Source: an uncultured Saprospiraceae bacterium | GTDB taxonomy: Bacteria; Bacteroidota; Bacteroidia; Chitinophagales; Saprospiraceae | Reading direction: 5' to 3' | Length of the DNA: 7,763 nucleotides | NCBI GenBank assembly: GCA_937921525.1 | Contig: CAKZUM010000721.1 | Coordinates: 1-7,763 of the forward strand | Shown here: in pieces, positions 1 through 5,898 of the stretch | How the letters are laid out: the number at the start of each line of letters is the position of its first letter | How positions within the stretch are numbered: position 1 is the stretch's first letter | Made by a program: the position numbers and the translations under genes | Notes under the pieces: generated by a model | The model's input: only the letters and a program-made list of their open reading frames with translations | Database searches by the model: none | What the model was told of the DNA's origin: nothing

Positions 1-35
1 TCTCTTAATCTTTAATAAAAAATCAGTTAAATGCC

Positions 36-76
36 TGCCAAAATGGCACACAATCCTCAATAAATAGCTATATTTG
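36..76 (+). promoter_or_regulatory. Possible miaB promoter region: inverted repeat plus TAnnTTTG -7 box
   Basis: The sequence shows TATATTTG at 69-76, matching the Bacteroidota primary-sigma -7 consensus TAnnTTTG. No TTTG-type -33 box is visible about 19 bp upstream. A perfect inverted repeat TGCCA-aaa-TGGCA lies at 36-48, and its right arm also forms TGGCAC (44-49), the -24 half of a sigma-54 promoter. The matching -12 GC is absent (TC at 57-58), so a sigma-54 promoter is not supported. If 69-76 is used, the miaB leader would be more than 110 nt long. Within it, AACAC/GTGTT (107-111/122-126) and CCCTA/TAGGG (111-115/126-130) could form alternative weak hairpins. Confidence 0.35.
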
Positions 77-200
77 CAGACGTTTTGTAATATACTTGAA
101 TAATAAAACACCCTACCGCAAGTGTTAGGGAATTTAGAGAAGGAAGCTGTTTAAAATTAAATTGATGTATTCTTAAACAACTTCGAGATTTAAGCCACAT

Positions 201-1640
201 ATGTATAATAATAATCCAACATTAGAAAATATCGCTAAAAAGGTAGATGAGACTAAGCAGGGAGAGGCTTTTTTCCAAGAAGGCGAGTCTGATTTTGCTA
301 AGAAATTCTATATCGAAAGCTATGGCTGTCAAATGAATTTTAGTGATAGTGAAATAGTCGCTTCTATTCTGCAAGAATCGGGTTATGGGCCGACTAGAAA
401 TATGGAGGTAGCTGATTTGATACTTATTAATACCTGTTCTATTCGAGAAAAGGCAGAGGATACGGTTCGGAAGCGATTACGAATTTTTGATAAGGTGAAG
501 ACTAAAAAACCTGGGACTTTAGTTGGGGTGCTTGGCTGTATGGCGGAGCGATTGAAGGCTAAGTTTTTGGATGAAGAGAAGTTAGTTGATATGGTTGTTG
601 GTCCTGATGCTTATCGGGATTTGCCCAAGTTGATTGCCTCCGCTGATGAGGGTAATAAAGGGGTCAATGTATTCTTATCTAGGGAAGAAACCTATGCGGA
701 CATTAGTCCATTGAGATTGGATAGTAATGGGGTCTCTGCATTTATTTCTATTACGAGGGGTTGTAATAATATGTGTTCTTTTTGTGTAGTGCCTTACACA
801 CGCGGGCGAGAACGTAGTAGAAATTCCTTTAGTATTGTAGCAGAGGCGGTAGATCTATATAATAGAGGATATAAAGAAGTCACCTTATTAGGGCAGAACG
901 TGGATTCCTATACATGGGAAAATCCTGAAACGAAGGAAAAAGTTAGCTTTGCGCAATTACTAGTTATGGTTGCAAAAGTTCACCCCGATTTAAGGGTTCG
1001 TTTTTCAACGTCTCATCCTAAGGATATAAATGATGACGTGTTATTTGCTATCCGAGACTATGAGAATATCTGCAAGTATATCCACCTACCCGTTCAATCT
1101 GGTAATAGTAGGATTTTGGAAAAGATGAATCGTACCTATGATAGAGAATGGTACAAGCAAAAGATAGATCGTATCTATGAATTGATTCCAGACTGCGCTA
1201 TTTCTTCTGACATTATTACTGGTTTTTGTTCAGAGACAGAAGAAGAACATCAAGATACTTTAAGTATGATTGAGTACGCGAAATATACCATGTCTTACAT
1301 GTTCTTCTATTCTGAAAGACCTGGTACGTTGGCAGCTAAAAAGTATGAAGATGATATTCCTTTAGCTGTTAAAAAAAGAAGATTGACGGAAGTAGTGGAA
1401 GCACAAAGAGATGCGTCTATGGCTTCTAATGAACAAGATGCCAATAAAATTTTTAAAGTATTAATTGAAGGAGATTCTAAGAGATCAGATCAAGACTTCA
1501 AAGGAAGAAATACTCAGAATAAGATGATTATTTTTCCTAAGAAGGAGGGCCTGAAAAAAGGGGATTATGTGCATGTGAAGGTGACGAATATGACCTCTGC
1601 TACTTTGCTTGGAGAGATAGTGGAGAACGAGGAAGCTTAA
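201..1640 (+). CDS. miaB: tRNA-2-methylthio-N6-dimethylallyladenosine synthase MiaB
   Basis: This radical-SAM methylthiotransferase adds the 2-methylthio group to N6-isopentenyl-A37 of tRNAs reading UNN codons, in the cytoplasm. All three family domains are visible. The N-terminal UPF0004 domain (about residues 35-150) carries the auxiliary 4Fe-4S cysteines C43 (YGCQMN), C79 (NTCSIRE) and C113 (LGCMAER). The radical-SAM core (about 180-405) has C188-x3-C192-x2-C195 within RGCNNMCSFC, followed by VPYTRGRERSR, a strong MiaB signature. A C-terminal TRAM domain spans about 411-475. The length of 479 aa fits the Bacteroidota form, which has a roughly 35-residue N-terminal extension. The start at 201 is the first in-frame ATG; no Shine-Dalgarno is seen, as is usual in this phylum. 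It heads a plus-strand run with the sigma-54 activator and lptE, 181 bp upstream of the former, but the large palindrome between them may end or attenuate transcription. The gene appears intact. Confidence 0.97.
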   Translation: MYNNNPTLENIAKKVDETKQGEAFFQEGESDFAKKFYIESYGCQMNFSDSEIVASILQESGYGPTRNMEVADLILINTCSIREKAEDTVRKRLRIFDKVKTKKPGTLVGVLGCMAERLKAKFLDEEKLVDMVVGPDAYRDLPKLIASADEGNKGVNVFLSREETYADISPLRLDSNGVSAFISITRGCNNMCSFCVVPYTRGRERSRNSFSIVAEAVDLYNRGYKEVTLLGQNVDSYTWENPETKEKVSFAQLLVMVAKVHPDLRVRFSTSHPKDINDDVLFAIRDYENICKYIHLPVQSGNSRILEKMNRTYDREWYKQKIDRIYELIPDCAISSDIITGFCSETEEEHQDTLSMIEYAKYTMSYMFFYSERPGTLAAKKYEDDIPLAVKKRRLTEVVEAQRDASMASNEQDANKIFKVLIEGDSKRSDQDFKGRNTQNKMIIFPKKEGLKKGDYVHVKVTNMTSATLLGEIVENEEA

Positions 1641-1700
1641 TAGCTTAAAGTGAAGCCTATATAAACAATTAACTTAATACGACATCATTAGATGAATAGT

Positions 1701-1769
1701 TTTTAACCACATAAGTACATAGACCACATAGCAATTGACTATGTGGCCTATGTTCCTATGTAGTTAAAA
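1701..1769. repeat. Long imperfect palindrome built from CACATA-like units, between miaB and the sigma-54 regulator
   Basis: Nearly 70 bp form an interrupted hairpin. The paired blocks are TTTTAAC (1701-1707) with GTTAAAA (1763-1769), ACATA (1709-1713) with TATGT (1757-1761), ACATAG (1717-1722) with CTATGT (1748-1753), and CCACATAG (1724-1731) with CTATGTGG (1739-1746), around a 7-nt loop. Each arm also contains roughly three tandem CACATA-like units about 8-9 bp apart, so it is a direct repeat inside an inverted repeat. The ends (TTTTAAC/GTTAAAA) would give a U-run after the stem on either strand, so it could work as a bidirectional terminator. The internal repetition looks more like a REP/MITE-type extragenic palindrome. 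Confidence 0.8.
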
Positions 1770-1821
1770 AATCACCTTATGTGATTATGTTCATGCTAGT
1801 CCTATTTTAGCTAGAGAAACT

Positions 1822-3102
1822 ATGAACTTACAAACCATCAAACAACGGTATGGCATCATCGGAAATTCGACTGGACTAGAACGAGCATTAAGCACGGCTG
1901 TCCGAGTTGCACCGACTGATTTGTCTGTATTAATAACAGGAAGTAGTGGGGTTGGTAAGGAAGTTTTTTCAAAAATCATACACGGTTTAAGTCCTCGTAA
2001 ACATGAGAAATTTATGGCAATTAACTGTGGTGCCATTCCAGAAGGAACAATCAATTCAGAATTATTTGGCCATGATAAAGGCGCATTCACAGGTGCACTC
2101 TCCGATAGAAAAGGATATTTTGAAACCTATAATAAAGGAACTATTTTTCTAGATGAAATTGGGGAAATGCCTTTAGAAACCCAATCCTACCTTTTAAGAA
2201 TATTAGAATCTGGAGAATATATCAGAGTGGGTTCTTCAAAGACCTTAAAAACGGATGTCCGAGTTATAGCTGCCACCAATGTCAATTTACAAGAAAAGAT
2301 ACGGTCAGGAAAATTTCGGGAAGATTTATATTATAGATTGAATACCGTACCAATTGTAGTGCCTAGCTTAAAGGAACGAAGAGAAGACATTTATATGTTA
2401 TTTCGAAAATTTGCTTCCGACTTTTCAGATAAATACAAAACACAATCTATCCAAATAGATGAAAAGGCTAGACTAATTATAGAGAATTATGACTGGCCAG
2501 GGAACATACGTCAATTAAAAAATGTGGTAGAACAATTATCTGTTTTATCAGAAGAGAAAATGATTACGGCAGAGTATTTAGTGGACTTTATGCCTCAGAT
2601 ATTAAAAAGAAATTTGCCTGCCCTTACTCCCAACAAAAGTAATGGTACAGAAGATTTTAGTGAAAGAGATCTCTTATATAAAGTACTATTTGATTTACGA
2701 AATGAAATGGGTGGCTTGAAGGATTTAGTGGGCAAATTAGTAAAATATAATGATCTAAGTATGCCGGATGACTTAGAAAATTATCCTTCTATCGCTTTGC
2801 CAAGTTCTAATGCGCCTAGTCAAACATCTAAGTACAGTCAGTTCATTATCAATGAAGACGCAAATGATATAGATGCTGTTCCAGATAGTTCCATTAGACC
2901 CATCATCTTGGAGAATAAACAAAACGGTTCTCCATTTGATAGCATGGAGGTAGTAGAAGAAACATTGAGTTTAGCAGCGATGGAAAAAGAAATGATTAAG
3001 AAAGCTCTTAAAAAGCATAAAGGTAGAAGAAAGGATGCAGCTAGTGAATTAGAGATTTCTGAAAGGACTTTGTATAGAAAAATTAAGGAATATGAATTGT
3101 AA
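1822..3102 (+). CDS. Sigma-54-dependent Fis-family transcriptional activator lacking an N-terminal sensory domain
   Basis: This is an AAA+ bacterial enhancer-binding protein that would use ATP to open sigma-54 RNA polymerase promoters. The AAA+ domain covers about residues 10-245: Walker A GSSGVGKE (40-47), the sigma-54-contacting GAFTGA loop (87-92), Walker B TIFLDE (107-112), the arginine-finger region FREDLYYRLN (165-174) and the sensor-II segment WPGNIRQLKN (225-234). A polar, poorly conserved linker (about 265-380) leads to a C-terminal Fis-type helix-turn-helix (about 385-426, ending in ERTLYRKIKEYEL). Only about ten residues precede the AAA+ domain, so there is no receiver, GAF or PAS input domain. 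In-frame coding does not appear to extend upstream past the palindrome. Control must therefore come from expression level, a partner protein or the linker. The 3' end overlaps lptE by 11 bp, implying translational coupling. This gene next to miaB and lptE is a familiar Bacteroidota arrangement; its target promoters are unknown. Confidence 0.93.
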   Translation: MNLQTIKQRYGIIGNSTGLERALSTAVRVAPTDLSVLITGSSGVGKEVFSKIIHGLSPRKHEKFMAINCGAIPEGTINSELFGHDKGAFTGALSDRKGYFETYNKGTIFLDEIGEMPLETQSYLLRILESGEYIRVGSSKTLKTDVRVIAATNVNLQEKIRSGKFREDLYYRLNTVPIVVPSLKERREDIYMLFRKFASDFSDKYKTQSIQIDEKARLIIENYDWPGNIRQLKNVVEQLSVLSEEKMITAEYLVDFMPQILKRNLPALTPNKSNGTEDFSERDLLYKVLFDLRNEMGGLKDLVGKLVKYNDLSMPDDLENYPSIALPSSNAPSQTSKYSQFIINEDANDIDAVPDSSIRPIILENKQNGSPFDSMEVVEETLSLAAMEKEMIKKALKKHKGRRKDAASELEISERTLYRKIKEYEL

Positions 3103-3604
3103 ATTTGCCCTACCTATTTTTTTTCATCTTTTACTCGCAAGTTGTTATACTTTTAAAAGTACGGGTATCCCTGCTAATGTCAATACCTTCTATGTAGCAG
3201 AATTTGATAATAACACCGCTAATATAGTTCCCACCTTAAGTTATGATTTTACTCAAGCTTTATTAGATAAGGTCTTGAATGAGTCAAGACTAACCTTTAC
3301 AGAAACCGATCCTGATATAGAATTTAGTGGTGCTATCACGCGCTATCAAGTTACCTCTGTCGCACCTGAAGAACAAGATGGCAGAACTGTCACCGCCTTT
3401 AATAGATTAGATATTGGAGTTCAAGTGGAATATTTAAACAACAAAGAAGATGATCCCAAAAAGAAAGAATGGAGTCAAAATTTTTCTTTTTATTTAGACT
3501 ATGATAGCACTGATAATCTATTAGATATTCAAGATGATTTGATAGAAGAAATTAATGCCCAGTTAGTGGAGGATATATTTAATAAGGCATTTTCGGATTG
3601 GTAG
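3092..3604 (+). CDS. lptE: LptE-family outer-membrane lipoprotein (LPS assembly)
   Basis: The 170-aa protein has a short lipoprotein signal peptide: a hydrophobic segment (about residues 5-16) and the lipobox L15-A16-S17-C18, predicting cleavage before C18. The mature start CYTFKSTGIPANVNTFYV and the following FDNNTANIVPTLSYDFTQALLDKVL resemble the Bacteroidota LptE family (LptE/LptBD domain), whose members plug the LptD translocon and help place lipopolysaccharide in the outer leaflet. The rest is predicted mixed beta/alpha with an acidic C-terminal half. The start codon lies inside the 3' end of the sigma-54 activator gene (ATGAATTGTAA overlap), which supports this start and translational coupling. 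In many relatives secG follows; here a convergent tRNA-Thr begins only 15 bp after the stop, so the usual run appears interrupted. The family call rests on sequence resemblance and synteny; LptE proteins diverge strongly. Confidence 0.85.
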   Translation: MNCKFALPIFFHLLLASCYTFKSTGIPANVNTFYVAEFDNNTANIVPTLSYDFTQALLDKVLNESRLTFTETDPDIEFSGAITRYQVTSVAPEEQDGRTVTAFNRLDIGVQVEYLNNKEDDPKKKEWSQNFSFYLDYDSTDNLLDIQDDLIEEINAQLVEDIFNKAFSDW

Positions 3605-3619
3605 AAAAGAAGAATAGAA

Positions 3620-3696
3620 TGGAGCCGATGGAGGGATTCGAACCCCCGACCCGCTGATTACAAATCAGCTGCTCTGGCCAACTGAGCTACATCGGC
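3620..3696 (-). tRNA. tRNA-Thr (anticodon UGU), CCA encoded
   Basis: Read on the minus strand, the acceptor stem is GCCGATG (3696-3690) paired with CATCGGC (3630-3624). The D arm is GCTC...GAGC. The anticodon stem GCTGA/TCAGC encloses the loop TTTGTAA, giving anticodon TGT, which reads ACA (Thr). A five-base variable loop follows, then a T arm GGGGG/CCCTC around TTCGAAT with one G-U pair. The discriminator base is T (3623), and CCA is encoded at 3622-3620. All arms pair, so the gene looks functional. Its 3' end faces the lptE stop 15 bp away, so the two units converge. No clear TAnnTTTG promoter was found directly upstream. Confidence 0.97.
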
Positions 3697-3819
3697 TTTT
3701 AATATATTTATATGAGTAGATTAGTATATGGGAAAATGAATAAATAAGCAGTCGTCATTTAATCATTTAAAACATTTACTAATTTCTTCATCACCAGTTG
3801 AATGGAAAATTCGCAAAAC

Positions 3820-3853
3820 TAAAGCGGTATCAAGTTTCCTCAATACCGCTTTA
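3820..3853. terminator. Probable intrinsic terminator hairpin in the 3697-3947 spacer
   Basis: An 11-bp perfect stem TAAAGCGGTAT (3820-3830) / ATACCGCTTTA (3843-3853) surrounds a 12-nt loop. On the minus strand the stem is followed by GTTTTGCG, and on the plus strand by TTTCCC, both only moderately U-rich. It lies 94 bp beyond the stop of the minus-strand TIM-barrel gene and upstream of the minus-strand tRNA-Thr, where a terminator separating the two would be expected. The remainder of this 251-bp spacer is AT-rich, with three CATTTA copies at 3756-3778 and a T6A7 stretch at 3921-3933, and shows no gene. Confidence 0.6.
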
Positions 3854-3947
3854 TTTCCCAAAAGCTGAATATATATTTCTTGATTAATTATACGGAAATG
3901 GCTTAATAAAAGTTACTGTGTTTTTTAAAAAAATCTTAATATTTTTT

Positions 3948-4859
3948 CTAAACATCACAAGTAACAATCCCATGCTTTAAAGCAGCCAGCTTATCGTCCC
4001 AAGTAGGAATGAACTCTTGTGCTACATATCCTTTATATCCCGTATCCAAAATAGCTTTCATTATGGCAGGATAATATAATTCTTGGGTTTCGTTTATTTC
4101 ATTTCTACCAGGCACTCCACCTGTGTGAAAGTGGGCAATATAATCTTTGTACTTTCGGATAGTAGCAATAACATCTCCTTCCATAATTTGCATGTGATAA
4201 ATGTCATATAACAATTTAAGGTTTGGAGATCCCATTTTATCCACCAGTCCAGCTCCCCAAGGAGTAAAATCACACATATAGTCTTTATGATCGACTTTAC
4301 TGTTTAATAACTCCATAATGATAGTCACTCCTTTCTTCTCGGCATGCTTTACAATCGCATCCAAACCAACTGCACAGTTTTCCATTCCGACTTGATCGTC
4401 CATACCATTTCTATTGCCAGAAAACACAATCACATTAGGAATACCCGCATCTGCTGCTTTATCTATTAAATCTATATAGGGATCTAATAATTTAGCATGA
4501 TTCTTCGGATCATTAAAACCTTCTTGAATATTTGCAAAAGAAGCAGTCCCTACAGCACTTGTTAGTCCATTCTTTTGTAATAAAGGCCATTCCTCAGCAG
4601 TCGTCAACTCAATAGATTGTATACCTCCCATTTCTTTAACTCCTTCAATGAATGCCTCCATAGGAATACTACCATAGCACCAACGGCAAACGGAATGATT
4701 GATATTTCCTTTATATATCGTTGGTTTTTCTTTCTCTATGATTTTCATTTCTGGAACAGGCTCTTTTGATGCCTCTTTTGAGGGAGAGCAGGCTTGTGTT
4801 AGCGTTGCCATTCCTCCTGCTCCTAGTGCTAGATTCTTGATGACTTTTCTTCTTTTCAT
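3948..4859 (-). CDS. Exported hydroxypyruvate-isomerase-like TIM-barrel protein (AP_endonuc_2 / xylose isomerase-like)
   Basis: The 303-aa protein starts MKRRKVIKNLALGAGGMATLTQAC, a twin-arginine-type signal (RRKVIKN plus a hydrophobic stretch) ending at C24. It is therefore probably a Tat-exported lipoprotein, although the lipobox (TQAC) is imperfect. A roughly 25-residue charged linker precedes a TIM barrel opening with NINHSVCRWCYGSIPMEAF, typical of the hydroxypyruvate isomerase (Hyi) family. Likely metal or catalytic residues are E183 (MELLNS), D219 (LLYDIYHMQ), H245 (HFHTGG) and E282 (AQEF), so the site looks complete. The family isomerises or epimerises small sugars and keto-sugars through a metal-bound enediolate. 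Cytosolic Hyi works on hydroxypyruvate, but an exported version beside a GMC dehydrogenase more likely acts on an oxidised sugar. It is last in a three-gene minus-strand set, 177 bp after the preceding gene, with most of that gap filled by a palindromic element. The substrate is unknown. Confidence 0.88.
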   Translation of the reverse strand: MKRRKVIKNLALGAGGMATLTQACSPSKEASKEPVPEMKIIEKEKPTIYKGNINHSVCRWCYGSIPMEAFIEGVKEMGGIQSIELTTAEEWPLLQKNGLTSAVGTASFANIQEGFNDPKNHAKLLDPYIDLIDKAADAGIPNVIVFSGNRNGMDDQVGMENCAVGLDAIVKHAEKKGVTIIMELLNSKVDHKDYMCDFTPWGAGLVDKMGSPNLKLLYDIYHMQIMEGDVIATIRKYKDYIAHFHTGGVPGRNEINETQELYYPAIMKAILDTGYKGYVAQEFIPTWDDKLAALKHGIVTCDV

Positions 4860-4871
4860 ACTTTATTTTTT

Positions 4872-5029
4872 AGAATAGAGAGCAGAGACAGATTTTATAT
4901 TGCAACTTCCCGTTTTAATTCGACAATTAAAACGTCTAGATAAATTTAATCTGTCCAGCAACGGGAAGTTGCGGGACAAACGAAATCTGTCTCTATTCTC
5001 TCAGTGCAACAGTCTCTGCTCTCTATTCT
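4872..5029. repeat. 158-bp compound palindromic element with nested alternative hairpins
   Basis: This element fills most of the 177-bp gap between two minus-strand genes. The terminal 17-bp inverted repeat is perfect: GAATAGAGAGCAGAGAC (4873-4889) and its complement at 5012-5028. The left arm can alternatively pair further in, AGAGACAGATTT (4884-4895) with AAATCTGTCTCT (4983-4994), because the right side holds two versions of the end. Inside are GCAACTTCCCGTT (4902-4914) with AACGGGAAGTTGC (4960-4972), and a tight hairpin CGTTTTAATT-cgac-AATTAAAACG (4911-4934). A competing hairpin TGTCC-a-GCAAC-GGGAA-GTTGC-g-GGACA (4952-4978) uses the same right arm. No ORF is supported. It starts about 12 bp upstream of the TIM-barrel start codon and ends 7 bp from the upstream gene's stop codon. 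Confidence 0.85.
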
Positions 5030-5036
5030 TTTAGAG

Positions 5037-5615
5037 CTACATTGCCCATGCCCCACCCGCTTCTTCAAGCGAAATACAGCCATCATAATTCCCTGGTACT
5101 GGATCAAAATTGAGTACCTCCGTCATCCCTTCTTCTGAAGTAAAGAAGCCTCTATAGGTCATATTTTTCATAGCTTCGATGAAAGATGGATCTTTTGATT
5201 CGGAAGCCTCTTGTTCTATTTTTTGTAAAAAGCTCAATTGCTCCTCTGCGGTGCAGTCCACAAAGCTTTTACCGTTAGCAGCTTGACAAGCTTTCGCAAA
5301 TTGTGCAAAACCTTGCTTGAAGCTTTCTTGTTCCTCTGGCTTCATAATATCTCTTGCCACCATATTGATATACTCTGGTACGCCTGCATCTATTGCACCA
5401 GGTGTGTCGGTAGTCGGAATTAATATGTCTGCTATTCGTCTTACAATTGCGCCTTGGTCTACTGATAAATAATCAGGTTTCCAACCAGAAGCAGAACCAG
5501 AAGCTCCTTCTCCTGCATTTGTTTGACATCCTGCCAAGCTAGATAAGGTTATTGTGGAAAATGCAGCTCCTCCAAGAAATAAACCTGCATTTTTTATGGC
5601 GTCTCTTCTCTTCAT
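5037..5615 (-). CDS. Gluconate 2-dehydrogenase subunit 3-family protein, Tat lipoprotein (small subunit of the GMC dehydrogenase)
   Basis: The 192-aa protein begins MKRRDAIKNAGLFLGG, a twin-arginine signal (K-R-R-D-A-I-K-N) with a hydrophobic core and a good lipobox L27-A28-G29-C30. It should be Tat-exported and lipid-anchored at C30. After a Gly/Ser-rich spacer, the region from about residue 48 (YLSVDQGAIVRRIADILIPTTDTPGAIDAGVPEYINMV) is characteristic of the Gluconate_2-dh3 family. Such proteins are the non-catalytic small subunits of membrane-associated FAD dehydrogenases. In characterised systems they carry the Tat signal for the folded catalytic subunit and are needed for its maturation. 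The catalytic partner is the adjacent upstream GMC gene, 283 bp away on the same strand. The start at 5615 is fixed by the signal peptide. Three TAGGATT copies, two of them in AGGATTCCT dyads, lie directly upstream. Translation of the TIM-barrel gene downstream cannot be coupled, because a palindrome intervenes. Confidence 0.9.
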   Translation of the reverse strand: MKRRDAIKNAGLFLGGAAFSTITLSSLAGCQTNAGEGASGSASGWKPDYLSVDQGAIVRRIADILIPTTDTPGAIDAGVPEYINMVARDIMKPEEQESFKQGFAQFAKACQAANGKSFVDCTAEEQLSFLQKIEQEASESKDPSFIEAMKNMTYRGFFTSEEGMTEVLNFDPVPGNYDGCISLEEAGGAWAM

Positions 5616-5628
5616 AGACTAAGATTTT

Positions 5629-5690
5629 AGGATTGATTTGATTAGTAGGATTCCTTATTATGATTTTTAATACCATGATAGGATTCCTTT
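5629..5690. promoter_or_regulatory. Repeated AGGATTCCT dyads upstream of the subunit 3 gene
   Basis: An identical 11-bp sequence TAGGATTCCTT occurs at 5646-5656 and 5679-5689, exactly 33 bp apart (about three helical turns). A partial third copy, TAGGATT, is at 5629-5635. Each full copy contains the near-palindrome AGGA-T-TCCT. The set begins 14 bp upstream of the subunit 3 start codon and lies within the GMC-subunit 3 gap, so it could be a pair of operator sites for a dimeric regulator. This is inference from spacing and symmetry; the motif matches no regulator that I recognise. Confidence 0.3.
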
Positions 5691-5724
5691 GAAAATTGAA
5701 CAAGATTATCTGTAAATTAGAAGT

Positions 5725-5820
5725 GGTTGACAATTTTTACCACGGATTCACTGATTAGGCTAAATGAAACCTTTAGAATCCGTGCATCCGTGGTAAAATT
5801 CGTATAATTTAGTGTCAACC
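5725..5820. repeat. 96-bp palindrome with CCACGGAT/ATCCGTGG arms
   Basis: The outer inverted repeat GGTTGACA (5725-5732) / TGTCAACC (5813-5820) is perfect. Inside it, TTTTACCACGGAT (5735-5747) pairs perfectly over 13 bp with ATCCGTGGTAAAA (5786-5798). Further in, CACTGATT (5749-5756) imperfectly matches AATCCGTG (5778-5784), and CTAAA (5760-5764) matches TTTAG (5772-5776). The loop is about 7 nt. It lies between the GMC and subunit 3 genes, 79 bp beyond the GMC stop codon. The inner stem with its flanking T/A runs could terminate transcription on either strand. From general knowledge, CCACGGATT-type palindromes recur between genes in many Bacteroidota genomes, which suggests a dispersed repeat family rather than a gene-specific terminator. 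Confidence 0.8.
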
Positions 5821-5850
5821 AATATGATAATCATGTCGAAAATTGATGCA

Positions 5851-5893
5851 ATTCCGTTTCTTGTAAACGAAATATATCTCTACTCTCTATTCT
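5851..5893. repeat. Partial relative of the 4872-5029 element, just after the GMC stop codon
   Basis: TCTCTACTCTCTATTC (5877-5892) differs by one base from TCTCTGCTCTCTATTC at 5013-5028, the end of the 158-bp element. The neighbouring AAACGAAAT (5865-5873) matches AAACGAAAT at 4979-4987 inside that element. A short hairpin, CGTTT-cttgt-AAACG with flanking ATT/AAT, spans 5851-5873. The outer arm that would complete the large palindrome is missing, so this is a truncated or diverged copy. It begins 6 bp after the GMC stop codon in the direction of transcription. Confidence 0.65.
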
Positions 5894-5898
5894 AACTT

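Noticed and set aside
44..58. Sigma-54 promoter TGGCAC... upstream of miaB
   Set aside because: The invariant GC of the -12 box is not at the required 10-bp distance from GG, so it is kept only as a low-interest observation.
1771..1785. ATCAC-cttat-GTGAT inverted repeat just upstream of the sigma-54 gene
   Set aside because: Five-bp arms in AT-rich DNA are expected by chance, and the order is the reverse of a CRP-type TGTGA/TCACA site.
1791..2090. Open frame of 99 codons on the minus strand
   Set aside because: It lies antisense inside the well-supported AAA+ domain of the sigma-54 activator and its translation resembles no known family, so it is a shadow.
3756..3778. Three CATTTA copies spaced 8-9 bp, considered as a possible iteron or CRISPR-like array
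   Set aside because: The units are too short, there are only three, and the spacers are AT-rich filler; no CRISPR array is present anywhere in the window.
4872..5029. Interpretation of the compound hairpin as a tRNA-like gene or known riboswitch
   Set aside because: There are no T-loop or anticodon features and no recognisable riboswitch core; the long perfect terminal arms fit a palindromic repeat better.
5238..5733. Short open frames at 5238-5423 (+) and 5539-5733 (-)
   Set aside because: Both overlap the subunit 3 gene in other frames, including its Tat signal region, and show low-complexity translations.
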